Positions 49,124 to 57,615 of a stretch of DNA of 64,000 bases are shown piece after piece. Positions within the stretch are counted from its first letter, which is position 1, and each line of letters opens with the position of its first letter. The translations under genes and the position numbers were made by a program. The notes beneath the pieces were generated by a model. The model saw only the letters and a program-made list of their open reading frames with translations. It was not told where the DNA came from and made no database searches. This DNA comes from Actinoplanes palleronii (GTDB taxonomy: Bacteria > Actinomycetota > Actinomycetes > Mycobacteriales > Micromonosporaceae): contig NZ_BOMS01000049.1 in NCBI RefSeq assembly GCF_016862315.1, forward strand, positions 62,001 through 126,000. The letters run 5' to 3'.

Positions 49124-49534
49124 TCAGACAGCGGCCCGGATCGCAACGGCGGTGACCGGTGCGGGCATCAACGCCCACACCGTCTTGCCGGCCTCACCGG
49201 ATCGGGTGCCCCACGCCAGCGCCATCGCGTCGATCAGGAGCAGGCCCCGGCCGCCGGCCTGCCGGGCGCCGGGATGCCGCACCTGCGGCGCGCCGACCGC
49301 GGTGTCGGCGACCTCGACGAGGACACCGGCCGCGGTGAGGGAGAGCGTGAGCTCCCCGCCGCCGCCGGTGTGCTGGCCCACGTTCTGCACCAGCTCGCTG
49401 ACCGCGATCAGCACGTCGTCGCGCCACGCGTCGTCGGATCCGGCCTCGACGTGCTCCGCGAGGGCCGCCCCGGCCATGCGTCGCAGCGGTGACGCCGGGT
49501 CGTCGCGCCCGAAAACCGCGCACAGAATGATCAC
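49124..49534 (-). CDS. HATPase (anti-sigma/RsbW-type) ATP-binding protein
   Basis: 136 residues: the N box in VLIAVSELVQNVGQHTGGGGELTL and the G2 box AGGRGLLLIDAMALAWG of GHKL ATPases. A single domain without sensor or kinase His region is typical of actinobacterial anti-sigma or regulatory serine kinases. GTG 49534 follows GGGGGAGGAC. A partner anti-sigma-antagonist gene is not adjacent. Confidence 0.83.
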   Translation of the reverse strand: MIILCAVFGRDDPASPLRRMAGAALAEHVEAGSDDAWRDDVLIAVSELVQNVGQHTGGGGELTLSLTAAGVLVEVADTAVGAPQVRHPGARQAGGRGLLLIDAMALAWGTRSGEAGKTVWALMPAPVTAVAIRAAV

Positions 49535-49599
49535 CGACAGTCCTCCCCCGTGCCGTGCACCTGACGTCAACGCTAACGACTGACCGCACGCACGGGAAA

Positions 49600-49629
49600 G
49601 CCGGAGTGGAGCAACCGCTCCACTCCGGC
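49600..49629 (-). terminator. Hairpin terminator of the SRPBCC gene
   Basis: GCCGGAGTGGAGC and GCTCCACTCCGGC form a perfect 13-bp stem with a 4-nt loop, 13 bp past the stop of the gene at 49643-50107. On the minus strand it is followed by TTTCCC. Confidence 0.75.
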
Positions 49630-49642
49630 TCCGCATCGTGGG

Positions 49643-50107
49643 TCAGGCGTCGGGCCGGGCCACGTCGCCCTGCCAGGTGCCGGTGGCGGCGCCGCGGCTC
49701 TCGATGAAGTCCTTGAACCGCTTCGTGTCCGCCTTCACCTGGTGGCTGTCGACGCCGACGGCGCTGCCGACCTTCTCGATGAAGCCCTCCGGCTCCCAGT
49801 CGAGCTGGACGGTCACCCGGGTCTCGCTGTCGGCGAGCCGATGGAAGGTGACCACGCCGGCGTGCTTCGTGTCACCGCCGGTGCTCTTCCAGGCCACCCG
49901 CTCGTCCGGGTGCTGCTCGGTGATCTCCGCGTCGAACTCGCGGGTCTGCCCGGCGATCTTGGTCACCCAGTGGGTGTGGGTGCTGTCGATCTGGGTGATC
50001 GACTCGACGCCGTCCATGAACTGCGGGAAGTCCTCGAACTGCGTCCACTGGCTGTAGGCCGTGCCGATCGGCACGTTCACGTCCACGGACTCGGTCACGG
50101 TAGTCAC
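49643..50107 (-). CDS. SRPBCC-family protein (polyketide cyclase/dehydrase-like)
   Basis: 154 residues: VTESVDVNVPIGTAYSQWTQFEDFPQFMDGVESITQIDSTHTHW is the classic N-terminus of the CoxG/polyketide-cyclase-like SRPBCC group, with WEPEGFIEKVGSAVG later. GTG 50107 is preceded by AAGGAGAATGTC. AGAAGAGGTT (50120-50129) and AACCTCTTCT (50160-50169) form a spaced 10-bp inverted repeat upstream, a possible operator. Confidence 0.85.
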   Translation of the reverse strand: MTTVTESVDVNVPIGTAYSQWTQFEDFPQFMDGVESITQIDSTHTHWVTKIAGQTREFDAEITEQHPDERVAWKSTGGDTKHAGVVTFHRLADSETRVTVQLDWEPEGFIEKVGSAVGVDSHQVKADTKRFKDFIESRGAATGTWQGDVARPDA

Positions 50108-50288
50108 GACATTCTCCTTAGAAGAGGTTGCTCATCAACTACCCGGGAGCGAGGCGGCAAACCTCTTCTGCGTCGATTTCTGCGTCGATTTCTGCCGGAC
50201 CGGCTCATCGCCACCACCGGGGCGCGGCGCGGGATTCGTTCCCTGGGGCACAAACGTGCGCCCGCCAGGCCGCCACCTGCCGCCAGGT

Positions 50289-51281
50289 TCAGAAGTACGT
50301 CGGCTCGCGCGGCGTGTACGGGCCTTCCAGCGAGGCGACCTCGTCGTCGGTCAGTGTCAGGTCGAGCGCGGCGACAGCGTCGGTGAGGTGCTTCTCCTTC
50401 GTCGCACCGATGAGCGGCGCGTTCACGACCGGGTTCTTCAGCACCCAGGCCATCGCCACGGTTGCCATGCTGACGCCGCGTGCGGTGGCGATGCGCTCGA
50501 CGGCGTCCACGATCGCCTTGTCGGAGTCGAGGAACAACGGCCGGCCGAACTGGTCCTGCCCGGGGGTCGACTGCGCCCGGGTGCTGCTCCTGTCACCCCA
50601 GGGCCGGGCGACGATGCCGCCGGCGAGCGGGCTCCACGGGATGCTGCCGACGCCGGAGTCGGCGAGCAGGCCGAACATCTCCCGCTCCTCCTCGCGCTGG
50701 ACCAGGTTGTACTGGTCCTGCATCGAGACGAACGTTGTCCAGCCGTGACGCTCGGCGGCGTGCTGCAGCTTCGCGAACTGCCATGCCCACATGGACGACG
50801 CACCGAGGTAGCGGACCTTGCCGGCCTTGACGACGTCGTGCAGCGCCGCCATCGTCTCCTCCACCGGGGTTTCCGGGTCGAAGCGGTGGATCTGCATCAG
50901 GTCGACGTAGTCGGTGCCGAGCCGGGTGAGCGAGGCGTCGACCTGCTCGAGGATCGCCTTGCGGCTGAGGCCGCCACCGCCGGGGCCCTGGTGCATCGGC
51001 CAGTAGATCTTGGTCGCCAGGACCGTCTGCTCCCGGGTGGTGTACTTGCGCATGGCACGGCCGACGATCTCCTCGGAACTGCCCATCCCGTAGACGTTCG
51101 CGGTGTCCCAGAAGGTGATCCCGAGCTCCACGGCCTGCTGGAACAGCGGTCCGGCCGCGTCGTCGTCCAGCGACCAGTCCTGCATCGGGTTCTTGTCGCC
51201 GAAGCTCATGCAACCCAGGGCGAGGCGGCTGACCTTGAGGCCGGACGTGCCGAGCCGGGTGTACTCCATCGTGTGTGGCAT
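50289..51281 (-). CDS. Aldo/keto reductase
   Basis: 330 residues of the TIM-barrel AKR family: YTRLGTSGLKVSRLALGCMSFG, catalytic Asp/Tyr in FWDTANVYGMGSSEEIVG, Lys in VLATKIYW and His in VDLMQIHRFDPETPVEET, then NADPH site IPWSPLAGGIVARPWG and LIGATKEKHLTDAV. It diverges from a MmyB-type XRE regulator across 124 bp, the same arrangement as the SDR/XRE pair at 32.7-34.4 kb. Confidence 0.92.
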   Translation of the reverse strand: MPHTMEYTRLGTSGLKVSRLALGCMSFGDKNPMQDWSLDDDAAGPLFQQAVELGITFWDTANVYGMGSSEEIVGRAMRKYTTREQTVLATKIYWPMHQGPGGGGLSRKAILEQVDASLTRLGTDYVDLMQIHRFDPETPVEETMAALHDVVKAGKVRYLGASSMWAWQFAKLQHAAERHGWTTFVSMQDQYNLVQREEEREMFGLLADSGVGSIPWSPLAGGIVARPWGDRSSTRAQSTPGQDQFGRPLFLDSDKAIVDAVERIATARGVSMATVAMAWVLKNPVVNAPLIGATKEKHLTDAVAALDLTLTDDEVASLEGPYTPREPTYF

Positions 51282-51405
51282 GACGCCACGCTAAGCGCAT
51301 ATCGGACGTGGCTGAGAGTCACTGGCATTCGCCCCCAGCCCAGGAATCCGGGGGTGAACAGCAGGTGCTCCCACTATCCGCACCGGCTCGGTTAGCGTCG
51401 CCCGT

Positions 51406-52272
51406 ATGGCTACCCAGAAGGACGTACAGCAGTTCCTGACTGCCCTGCGTGCCCGCGTCACACCGGAGAAGGCCGGGCTGACGGTCTTCGGCGGAGAACG
51501 CCGCGTCCCGGGCCTGCGCCGTGAGGAAGTCGCCCAGCTCGCCGGCGTCAGCACCGCGTACTACACCCGGATGGAACGCGGCGACCTCGGCGGCGTCTCC
51601 GACAGCGTGCTGTTCGCCCTGGTCCGGGCGCTGCAGCTGGACGAGGCGGAATCGGCGCACCTGTTCGACCTGGCCCGGGCCGCCACCGGGCCACGGCGCG
51701 AGACCCGGACCAAGCCCGAAGCCCGCGTCTCACCCCTGATCGCCCAGCTGCTCGACACCATGCGCGACGTGCCCGCGCTGGCGATGAACCGGGTCACCAC
51801 GGTCGTCGGCTCGAACGCCCTCGGGCGCGCCCTGTTCCCGCACCTGTTCCCCGCCGACGCCGCGCCGGTCAACAGCGCCCGCTCGATGTTCCTCGACGAG
51901 CGCGCGAAGGACTTCTACCCGGACTGGGAGACCAGCGCCCGCGAAGGCGTGTCAGCCCTGCGCCTGCTGGCCGGCCAGGACCCCACCGACCGGGCACTGA
52001 TGGCACTCGTCGGGGAGCTCGCCACCCGCAGCGCCGACTTCCGTACCTGGTGGGGCGGGCACACCGTGCGTACCCACACCACCGGCACGAAACGGATCAA
52101 CCATCCGGTGGTCGGTGAGATCACCCTCGCCTACGGGACGCTGGTCGTCCCGTCCAGCAGCATCGTCATCGCCACCTACCTGGCCGAGCCGGGATCGGCC
52201 TCCGCGGACGCCCTCGACCTGCTCCGCAGCTGGGCCGCCCCGCCCCTCGGCGCCGCGGCGCAGAGCCGGTGA
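51406..52272 (+). CDS. XRE-family regulator with MmyB-like ligand domain
   Basis: 288 residues: the XRE HTH (VQQFLTALRARVTPEKAGL and RRVPGLRREEVAQLAGVSTAYYTRMERG) then the MmyB-type domain (VVGSNALGRALFPHLF and FRTWWGGHTVRTHTTG). Divergent from the aldo/keto reductase it likely regulates. Its stop codon lies at the edge of the decayed DsbA-type gene. Confidence 0.9.
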   Translation: MATQKDVQQFLTALRARVTPEKAGLTVFGGERRVPGLRREEVAQLAGVSTAYYTRMERGDLGGVSDSVLFALVRALQLDEAESAHLFDLARAATGPRRETRTKPEARVSPLIAQLLDTMRDVPALAMNRVTTVVGSNALGRALFPHLFPADAAPVNSARSMFLDERAKDFYPDWETSAREGVSALRLLAGQDPTDRALMALVGELATRSADFRTWWGGHTVRTHTTGTKRINHPVVGEITLAYGTLVVPSSSIVIATYLAEPGSASADALDLLRSWAAPPLGAAAQSR

Positions 52273-52299
52273 CCGCCAGGACCACGATGTCGCGGCGGG

Positions 52300-52736
52300 T
52301 CCGGCGGCTCGAAGTGCACGATCGGCGTGCCGACGTCCCGGCCGGTCAGCGACAACGCCTCGTCCGACTCCGCCTGGACCTCCGCGTCCCGGGACGTGTC
52401 GTCGAGGAACGCGGCGAGCGAGGTCGGCAGCCCGGCCTCGGCGAGCGCGGCGGCGGCCAGCTCGGGAGTGCCCGGCCAGCCGAGCTCCCGGCCCGCGTCG
52501 GGGCCGGCCTCCATGATGCGGGCGCCGAACGCGGCGTAGAGCGGTCCGATCGCCTCCCGGCCGTGCTTCTCGCGCGCCACCGAGGCGACCCGCAGCAGCC
52601 GCAGGCCCGCGGTGTGCTGGGCCTCGTACTCCGGCGGGAAGTGGCTGGCGTAGTCGAGGTGCGAGTTGATCAGGCGCAGCGAGATGAACCGCCAGTCGAC
52701 GAGCACTGCCCGGCTCAGCGCGGGTCCGCACCGCCA
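52300..52736 (-). pseudogene. Remnant of a DsbA-family (mycothiol-dependent nitroreductase-type) gene
   Basis: The minus strand encodes a recognisable middle of a DsbA/Rv2466c-like protein: WRFISLRLINSHLDYASHFP, AREKHGREAIGPLYAAFGARI, ALAEAGLPTSLAAFLDDTS and DVGTPIVHFEPP. The N-terminal CPWCW redox segment is missing. After HFEPP the expected FFGPV-SR-PRGEEA part is replaced by unrelated sequence running into the XRE gene. Both ends therefore look deleted. It marks the edge of the biosynthetic region. Confidence 0.65.
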
Positions 52737-52820
52737 GGATGGCGGTGCGGGTGAGCGGTGACCGGACCCGCCGGGTGGTCGGCCGGGCGGGCCCTCGGCG
52801 TTCCCCTCGGTAGCCGGTGG

Positions 52821-54209
52821 TCAGGGCTCGTCCGGCGCCGGTCGCTGGGTGTAGCGGTGCTTCACGCCGGGTGGGAAGAACTCCGGGTCGCCGCACGGGC
52901 GCAGCAGGATCTGGGGTGACTGGTAGGCCGCCGGCACGTAGTGGGCGAACTCGCTGTTGAGCCGCAGCAGCTCGGTGCGGATCGAGGCGGCGACGGACGC
53001 GGCCAGGTCCGCGGTGGCCGGCTCGCCGGGTGCCAGCTCGACGACGACCGACAGGTGCCGGTCGCGGTCGGCGTCCTCGGCGGTGCGCAGCACGAACTTG
53101 CCGGTGACGTGCGGGGCCACGTGCGGGCGTTCCAGGCCGACGGTCACGTTCTCCGGGTAGATGTTCGCGCCGAAGTAGGAGACGGTGAACAGCGACCGGC
53201 CGAAGACGTAGACAAACGGCAGGTCCGGCCCGCTGCCCGGGTCGAACCCGTGCTCACGGCAGAAATCGATCATCCGGTCGTGCTCGATCACGCCGCCCTC
53301 GTCGGCGATGTGGTAGCGCAGCAGCGGCGCCGCGCCGTCGCTGGAGAACACGAGGGTGCCGTCGACGGTCTCGAAGAACCGGGTGGCCGGGTCGTACTGC
53401 ACCAGGGTCGGCAGGCGCGCGTCGCCGAACAGCCGGGTCGCCGCGTCCGGCCGGTCGGCGAGGAACCGGCGGATCCGGATGCTCAGCGGGGTCTCGTTGC
53501 CGAGCACGCCGGCGTCCGCCGTGCCGTAGAGCGAGGCCGAGCTCGCCGCCGGATCCGCCGCCCCGGTCCGGGCCGCGATCAGATCCCGCCATTGCTCGCT
53601 GAAGACCTCACCGGCCAGGACCACCTTCATCTGGTACGACGGCCAGTGCGTGCCCCGGGCCGCCCCGACGTCGATCACGTTCTTGACGAACGGCGGGTAG
53701 CCGAGCAGGACCACCTGGTCGAAGTAGGACCCCAGCTCGCCGACCACCCGCAGGATCTCGTCGACGTCGTTGCCGGGCGTGGCCACCGTGATCGGGTAGC
53801 CGTCCGCGGCCAGGTGACGGCAGGCCGCGGTGGTGTACATGCCACCGACCCAGTTGCCGAGCGCGAAGCAGACCACGGCGAGCGTGGACTTCTCGGCCGC
53901 CTGGAACGCCCCGGCGAAGACCTGCTCGAAGCGGGCGGTGACCGCGGCCTCGTCGCGGACCGACCGGGGCCAGACGGTGGGCCGGCCGGAGGACCCGGAC
54001 GAGACCGCGACGATGTCACTTCCGGTCAGGGTGCCGCCGAGACAGCGTGACGGCAGGTCGTACGTGTTGATGTAGGCGGCCTTGGTCATCAGCGGGATCT
54101 GCGCCGGCGTGACCACCTGATCCGGGTCCACCCGCTGGCCGGCCAGGAACTCGGCGTACGCCGGAACGCTCTTCGCCATCCGCTGGAACAGTGCCATGCG
54201 GTCGACCAT
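52821..54209 (-). CDS. PaaK/CapK-like adenylate-forming ligase
   Basis: A 462-residue protein of the phenylacetate-CoA-ligase family: the P-loop VSSGSSGRPTVWPR, ALGNWVGGMYTTAACRHLAADG, LYGTADAGVLGNETPLSI, then VFGRSLFTVSYFGANIYPENV (hinge and C-terminal domain). Such enzymes activate carboxylic acids as acyl-AMP and transfer them to CoA, a carrier protein or an amine. The acid is unknown. ATG 54209 has AGGAG seven bases upstream. It is transcribed away from the PhyH-TauD operon and is probably the activating enzyme of this cluster. Confidence 0.83.
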   Translation of the reverse strand: MVDRMALFQRMAKSVPAYAEFLAGQRVDPDQVVTPAQIPLMTKAAYINTYDLPSRCLGGTLTGSDIVAVSSGSSGRPTVWPRSVRDEAAVTARFEQVFAGAFQAAEKSTLAVVCFALGNWVGGMYTTAACRHLAADGYPITVATPGNDVDEILRVVGELGSYFDQVVLLGYPPFVKNVIDVGAARGTHWPSYQMKVVLAGEVFSEQWRDLIAARTGAADPAASSASLYGTADAGVLGNETPLSIRIRRFLADRPDAATRLFGDARLPTLVQYDPATRFFETVDGTLVFSSDGAAPLLRYHIADEGGVIEHDRMIDFCREHGFDPGSGPDLPFVYVFGRSLFTVSYFGANIYPENVTVGLERPHVAPHVTGKFVLRTAEDADRDRHLSVVVELAPGEPATADLAASVAASIRTELLRLNSEFAHYVPAAYQSPQILLRPCGDPEFFPPGVKHRYTQRPAPDEP

Positions 54210-54428
54210 GCCCACACTCCTCGGCGCCGAAGGGGTCTCCCTGTCAAACGATAGGGGGTCCGGGTGGCGGATAGGGGGAGCGCACCCTGGGAGATGCCTG
54301 CGTCGCGGACAGAGGACAAGCTTGCCTTAGTAGAACGCACCGGGCGCCGCTTTCCCGCCACACCGGACGGCTGAGCGATACGCACAAACAATGGCCCATC
54401 GTGAATTGACGATGAAGGAGGCTGCGAC

Positions 54429-55283
54429 ATGGAACGAACCACCAGAATGGCGCCGGGAATTCTCGATCCGGTGATGCTGGAGCAGTATCGCCAGGACGGT
54501 TTCCTGCTCATGCCGCCGGGTTTCCTGCCGGCCGAGACCCTCGCCGAGATCATCGGCGCCGTCCCGGGGCTGCTGGAGGTGGACAGCCCGGCCCGGGTGA
54601 TGGAGCGCGACGGTGTCACGCCGCGGTCCGTCTACGGCATCCACCAGCAGGACGGCGTCTTCGCCGACCTGATGCGGCACCCGGCACTGCTCGGCGCGGT
54701 GCAGCAGATCCTGCACAACGACGTCTACGTCCACCAGTCCAAAGTCAACATCAAGGCGGCGTTCGCCGGTGACCAGTGGGACTGGCACCAGGACTACATC
54801 TACTGGCTGCAGGACGACGGAATCACCCGCCCCGACCTGGTCAACGTCGCGATCTTCCTGGACGACGTGAACGAGTTCAACGGGCCGCTGACGTTCATCC
54901 CCGGCTCGCACCGCGACGGCGTGCTGACCGCCACCGGCCGCGACGGCATGCCGCTGGGTTACGAGGACGCGCCGCAGTGGGTGGCCACGCTCACCGCCGA
55001 CGAGAAGTTCCAGGTCAGCGACGACGTGATCACGAGCATGGCGCAGCGCAACGGCATGGTCAGCCCGAAGGGGCCGACCGGCTGCGTACTGTTCTTCGAT
55101 CCGAATCTGCTGCACGCCTCGACCCGGAACATGTCGCCGGGCCGGCGCGCCATGGTCATTCTGGTCTACAACGCCGTCGACAACGTCCCGCACGACGTGA
55201 CCGATCCGCGGCCGCAATTCCTGGCCGAACCGGATCCCCGTGCGCTGACCCCGTTGACCCCGAATGTCACCACTCGCCGATAA
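54429..55283 (+). CDS. PhyH-family Fe(II)/2-oxoglutarate dioxygenase
   Basis: 284 residues. The facial triad is His120-x-Asp122 (WDWHQDYIYW) and His229 (DPNLLHAS), with Arg239 or Arg240 for 2-oxoglutarate (SPGRRAMVI). FIPGSHRDGV is the usual post-core motif. The segment WHQDYIYWLQDDGITRPDLVNV recalls ectoine hydroxylase-type enzymes that act on small free amino acids. Likely hydroxylates a precursor of the cluster product. First gene of a five-gene plus-strand run, 47 bp before the diiron oxidase. Confidence 0.85.
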   Translation: MERTTRMAPGILDPVMLEQYRQDGFLLMPPGFLPAETLAEIIGAVPGLLEVDSPARVMERDGVTPRSVYGIHQQDGVFADLMRHPALLGAVQQILHNDVYVHQSKVNIKAAFAGDQWDWHQDYIYWLQDDGITRPDLVNVAIFLDDVNEFNGPLTFIPGSHRDGVLTATGRDGMPLGYEDAPQWVATLTADEKFQVSDDVITSMAQRNGMVSPKGPTGCVLFFDPNLLHASTRNMSPGRRAMVILVYNAVDNVPHDVTDPRPQFLAEPDPRALTPLTPNVTTRR

Positions 55284-55330
55284 CCACTGAAACAACAATT
55301 ACCCCGCACCATCATCAAGGAGACATTGAC

Positions 55331-56284
55331 ATGGCGACGACCACCGTAATCACCGACGAGAACCTCGCGACGGCCTTCCCTGCCGACCTCGCGGCCGTCC
55401 CGGCGGAGGGGAACGCCCTCGAGGCGGTGCGCCAGGACCTGTTCCGCACGCTGCACGCGCACTACGCCGCCTACCTGTCGGCGCCGGAGGACTTCACCCA
55501 GATCCCCCGGCTCAACACCGATCCGGCGATCGCCCGTCTGGAACAGACCTGGCTCGGCTGGGAGGACGCTCAGGTCGACCTCGATCGCCTGCCGCGCACC
55601 GCCGAGGAGTTCCCGGACTGGTTCCGCGCGCTGAGCGCCAACCACGTCCAGCCGGAGTTCTGCCGCTATCTCGCCGAGGACGCCACGATCGCCGAGCTGG
55701 CGCTGTTCTTCCTGGCCGAGGAGCTCGTCGACAGCCGTTTCGACGACCTGGTGGCGCTGGCGCAGCTGGGCTCGTCCGGCGCCATGAAGCTGGTGATCGG
55801 CGAGAACTACTGGGACGAGATGGGCCAGGGCTCGCTCGACCGGATGCACACCGTGCTGTTCGAGCACTCCGCGCGGTACATGCGCGAGCGGCTGGCCGAG
55901 CACGGCTACGACGCCGACGAGGTGATCTGCGCCGAGATCTTCGAGAACGCCAGCCTCACCCTGATGTACGGCATCCACCGGCACCTGATCCCCCGCTCGG
56001 TCGGCGCGCTCGGCCTGATGGAGCACAGCGCCCCGCCGCGGTTCACCGCGATGGTGGCCGGCTGTACCCGGCTCGGCGTGCCGGAAGACGTGATCACCTA
56101 CCAGCGGATCCACGTGCACGTCGACGAGGACCACGGCGCGGAGTGGCTGGACAACGTCCTCACCCCGCTGGTCGAGACGTCGCCGGCCCTGTTGCGCGAG
56201 ATCTGCCTGGGCATCCTGACCCGGGAGCGGGTCGCCAACGCGTACTACCAGCGCGTGTGGCAGCAGATGAAGGCGCTGCGCTAG
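55331..56284 (+). CDS. Haem-oxygenase-like diiron oxidase (iron-containing redox enzyme)
   Basis: 317 residues, all helical. Candidate metal ligands are Glu130 or Glu131 (FFLAEELVDSRFDD), Glu163 with His173 (ENYWDEMGQG...RMH), Glu231 (LMEHSAPPRF), and Asp265/His268 (HVHVDEDHGAEW). This layout matches the HDO family (UndA, BesC, SznF central domain, HrmI/BelK), which cleave C-C bonds or N-oxygenate amino acids and fatty acids. The reaction here cannot be named. AAGGAGAC precedes ATG 55331. It sits between PhyH and PNPOx genes with short gaps, so it is an operon member. Confidence 0.85.
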   Translation: MATTTVITDENLATAFPADLAAVPAEGNALEAVRQDLFRTLHAHYAAYLSAPEDFTQIPRLNTDPAIARLEQTWLGWEDAQVDLDRLPRTAEEFPDWFRALSANHVQPEFCRYLAEDATIAELALFFLAEELVDSRFDDLVALAQLGSSGAMKLVIGENYWDEMGQGSLDRMHTVLFEHSARYMRERLAEHGYDADEVICAEIFENASLTLMYGIHRHLIPRSVGALGLMEHSAPPRFTAMVAGCTRLGVPEDVITYQRIHVHVDEDHGAEWLDNVLTPLVETSPALLREICLGILTRERVANAYYQRVWQQMKALR

Positions 56285-56286
56285 TC

Positions 56287-56859
56287 ATGGAGCCGGCCGC
56301 TTTCTACCACGGTGGCAGCCGGCGCCTGCAGGAGGCGTTCGGCACCCGGGAGCTCGCCGGGCACCTGGCCCGCAAGTATGTGACCGACGCGCTCGAGGAC
56401 GACCACGTGCGCTGGATCAGCGGCGCCGATGCGGTGTTCGTCGCGACGGTCAGCCCCGACGGGCAGCCTGATTGTTCGTACAAAGGAGGGTTGCCGGGTT
56501 TTGTGCGGGTGGTCGACCAGCGGACGCTGGAGATACCCAGCTACGACGGCAACGGGATGTATCGGACCTTGGGCAATGCCGCGGCCTCGGGCCGGGTGGG
56601 GTTGCTGTTCCTCTTCCCCGAGCTGCCCGCGAAGTTGCGGGTGAACGGCACCAGCGCGGTCAGCCGCGACGCCGGCGGCCACCAGGGCGCCGAGGCGGTG
56701 CTGCGGATCCGGGTCGAGCAGGTCTTCGAGAACTGCCCCCGCTACCTGCACGACCCGGCGACCGGCACGCACTCCGCGCACTGCCCGCGCCCGGAGTACA
56801 CGCCCCCGGCGCCCGCCTGGAAGCAGAAACCCGAATACGACACGTTGTTGCCACGCTGA
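56287..56859 (+). CDS. Pyridoxamine-5'-phosphate oxidase-fold flavoprotein
   Basis: 190 residues: AVFVATVSPDGQPDCSYKGGLPGFVRVVD, YDGNGMYRTLGNAAASGRVGLLFLF and a C-terminal FENCPRYLHD, the signature of the PNPOx-like split-barrel family (FMN- or F420-binding). It starts 2 bp after the diiron oxidase stop. It could reduce an intermediate or supply electrons to the diiron or flavin enzymes of the cluster; this is inference. Confidence 0.85.
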   Translation: MEPAAFYHGGSRRLQEAFGTRELAGHLARKYVTDALEDDHVRWISGADAVFVATVSPDGQPDCSYKGGLPGFVRVVDQRTLEIPSYDGNGMYRTLGNAAASGRVGLLFLFPELPAKLRVNGTSAVSRDAGGHQGAEAVLRIRVEQVFENCPRYLHDPATGTHSAHCPRPEYTPPAPAWKQKPEYDTLLPR

Positions 56860-56868
56860 GGAGGACCC

Positions 56869-57528
56869 ATGAGCCACATCGTCGACCTGTCGCACCTCAT
56901 CGAGGCGGGCATGGTCACCTACCCGGGGCTGCCCGGACCGGTGATCAGCGATCACCTGTCCCGCGCCGCGTCCCGGGACCGCTATCCGGTGGGCACCGAG
57001 TTCCAGATCGGCGCCGTCACCCTGATCGCCAACACCGGCACCTACCTGGACACCCCGTTCCACAGGTATCCGGAGGGCGTCGACCTGTCCGGAATCGATC
57101 TGGACCGGCTCGCCGACGTCCCCGGCGTGGTGATCGACGCGACCGGTGCCGGGCGCGCGGTCGGCCCGGAGCTGTTCGACGGCATCGACGTTACCGGGCG
57201 GGCGGTGCTGATCCACACCGGGTGGGACCGGCACTGGCGCACCACCGAGTACGGCGCAGCCGAGCATCCGTTCGTGACCGCCGCCTTGGTGGACTGGTTG
57301 ATCGGGCAGCGTCCGGCGCTGGTCGGCATCGACTCGGTGAACATCGACGACATGGCCGACATGACCCGGCCGGCGCACACCGGCCTGCTCGGCGCCGGCA
57401 TCCCGGTGGTGGAGCACCTGCACAACCTGCACGAGCTGCTGAACCGGGACTTCCGGTTCCACGCGGCGCCGGTGCCGATCGCCGGGATGGGCAGCTTCCC
57501 GATCCGGGCCTACGCGGTCACCCGATAG
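56869..57528 (+). CDS. Cyclase-family (kynurenine formamidase-like) hydrolase with altered metal motif
   Basis: A 219-residue member of the cyclase/KynB fold: IVDLSHLIEAGMVTYPGLPGP, IGAVTLIANTGTYLDTPFHRY, VLIHTGWDRHW and GIDSVNIDD. The usual zinc motif HxGTHxDxPxH is here N55-T-G-T-Y59-L-D61-T-P-F-H65, so two of the three His are replaced. Related proteins with NTGTYLD exist, so this may define a subfamily with another metal or a non-hydrolytic role. It starts 9 bp after the PNPOx gene. Confidence 0.83.
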   Translation: MSHIVDLSHLIEAGMVTYPGLPGPVISDHLSRAASRDRYPVGTEFQIGAVTLIANTGTYLDTPFHRYPEGVDLSGIDLDRLADVPGVVIDATGAGRAVGPELFDGIDVTGRAVLIHTGWDRHWRTTEYGAAEHPFVTAALVDWLIGQRPALVGIDSVNIDDMADMTRPAHTGLLGAGIPVVEHLHNLHELLNRDFRFHAAPVPIAGMGSFPIRAYAVTR

Positions 57529-57615
57529 CCCGGCGACGGCGGCGGACCGCCCCTCCCCCGGCGGCCGCCGCCGTCGCCGCACCCATCCATCCCTCCGCAG
57601 ACAAGGGGCACCGCA

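Noticed and set aside
50120..50169. Inverted repeat AGAAGAGGTT/AACCTCTTCT as a riboswitch
   Set aside because: Arms are 30 nt apart, with no recognisable riboswitch core; at most an operator.
52941..54050. Large plus-strand frame opposite the PaaK-like ligase
   Set aside because: Shadow frame: composition is His/Arg/Gly-rich with no domain, while the minus strand has a full adenylation enzyme with a ribosome-binding site.
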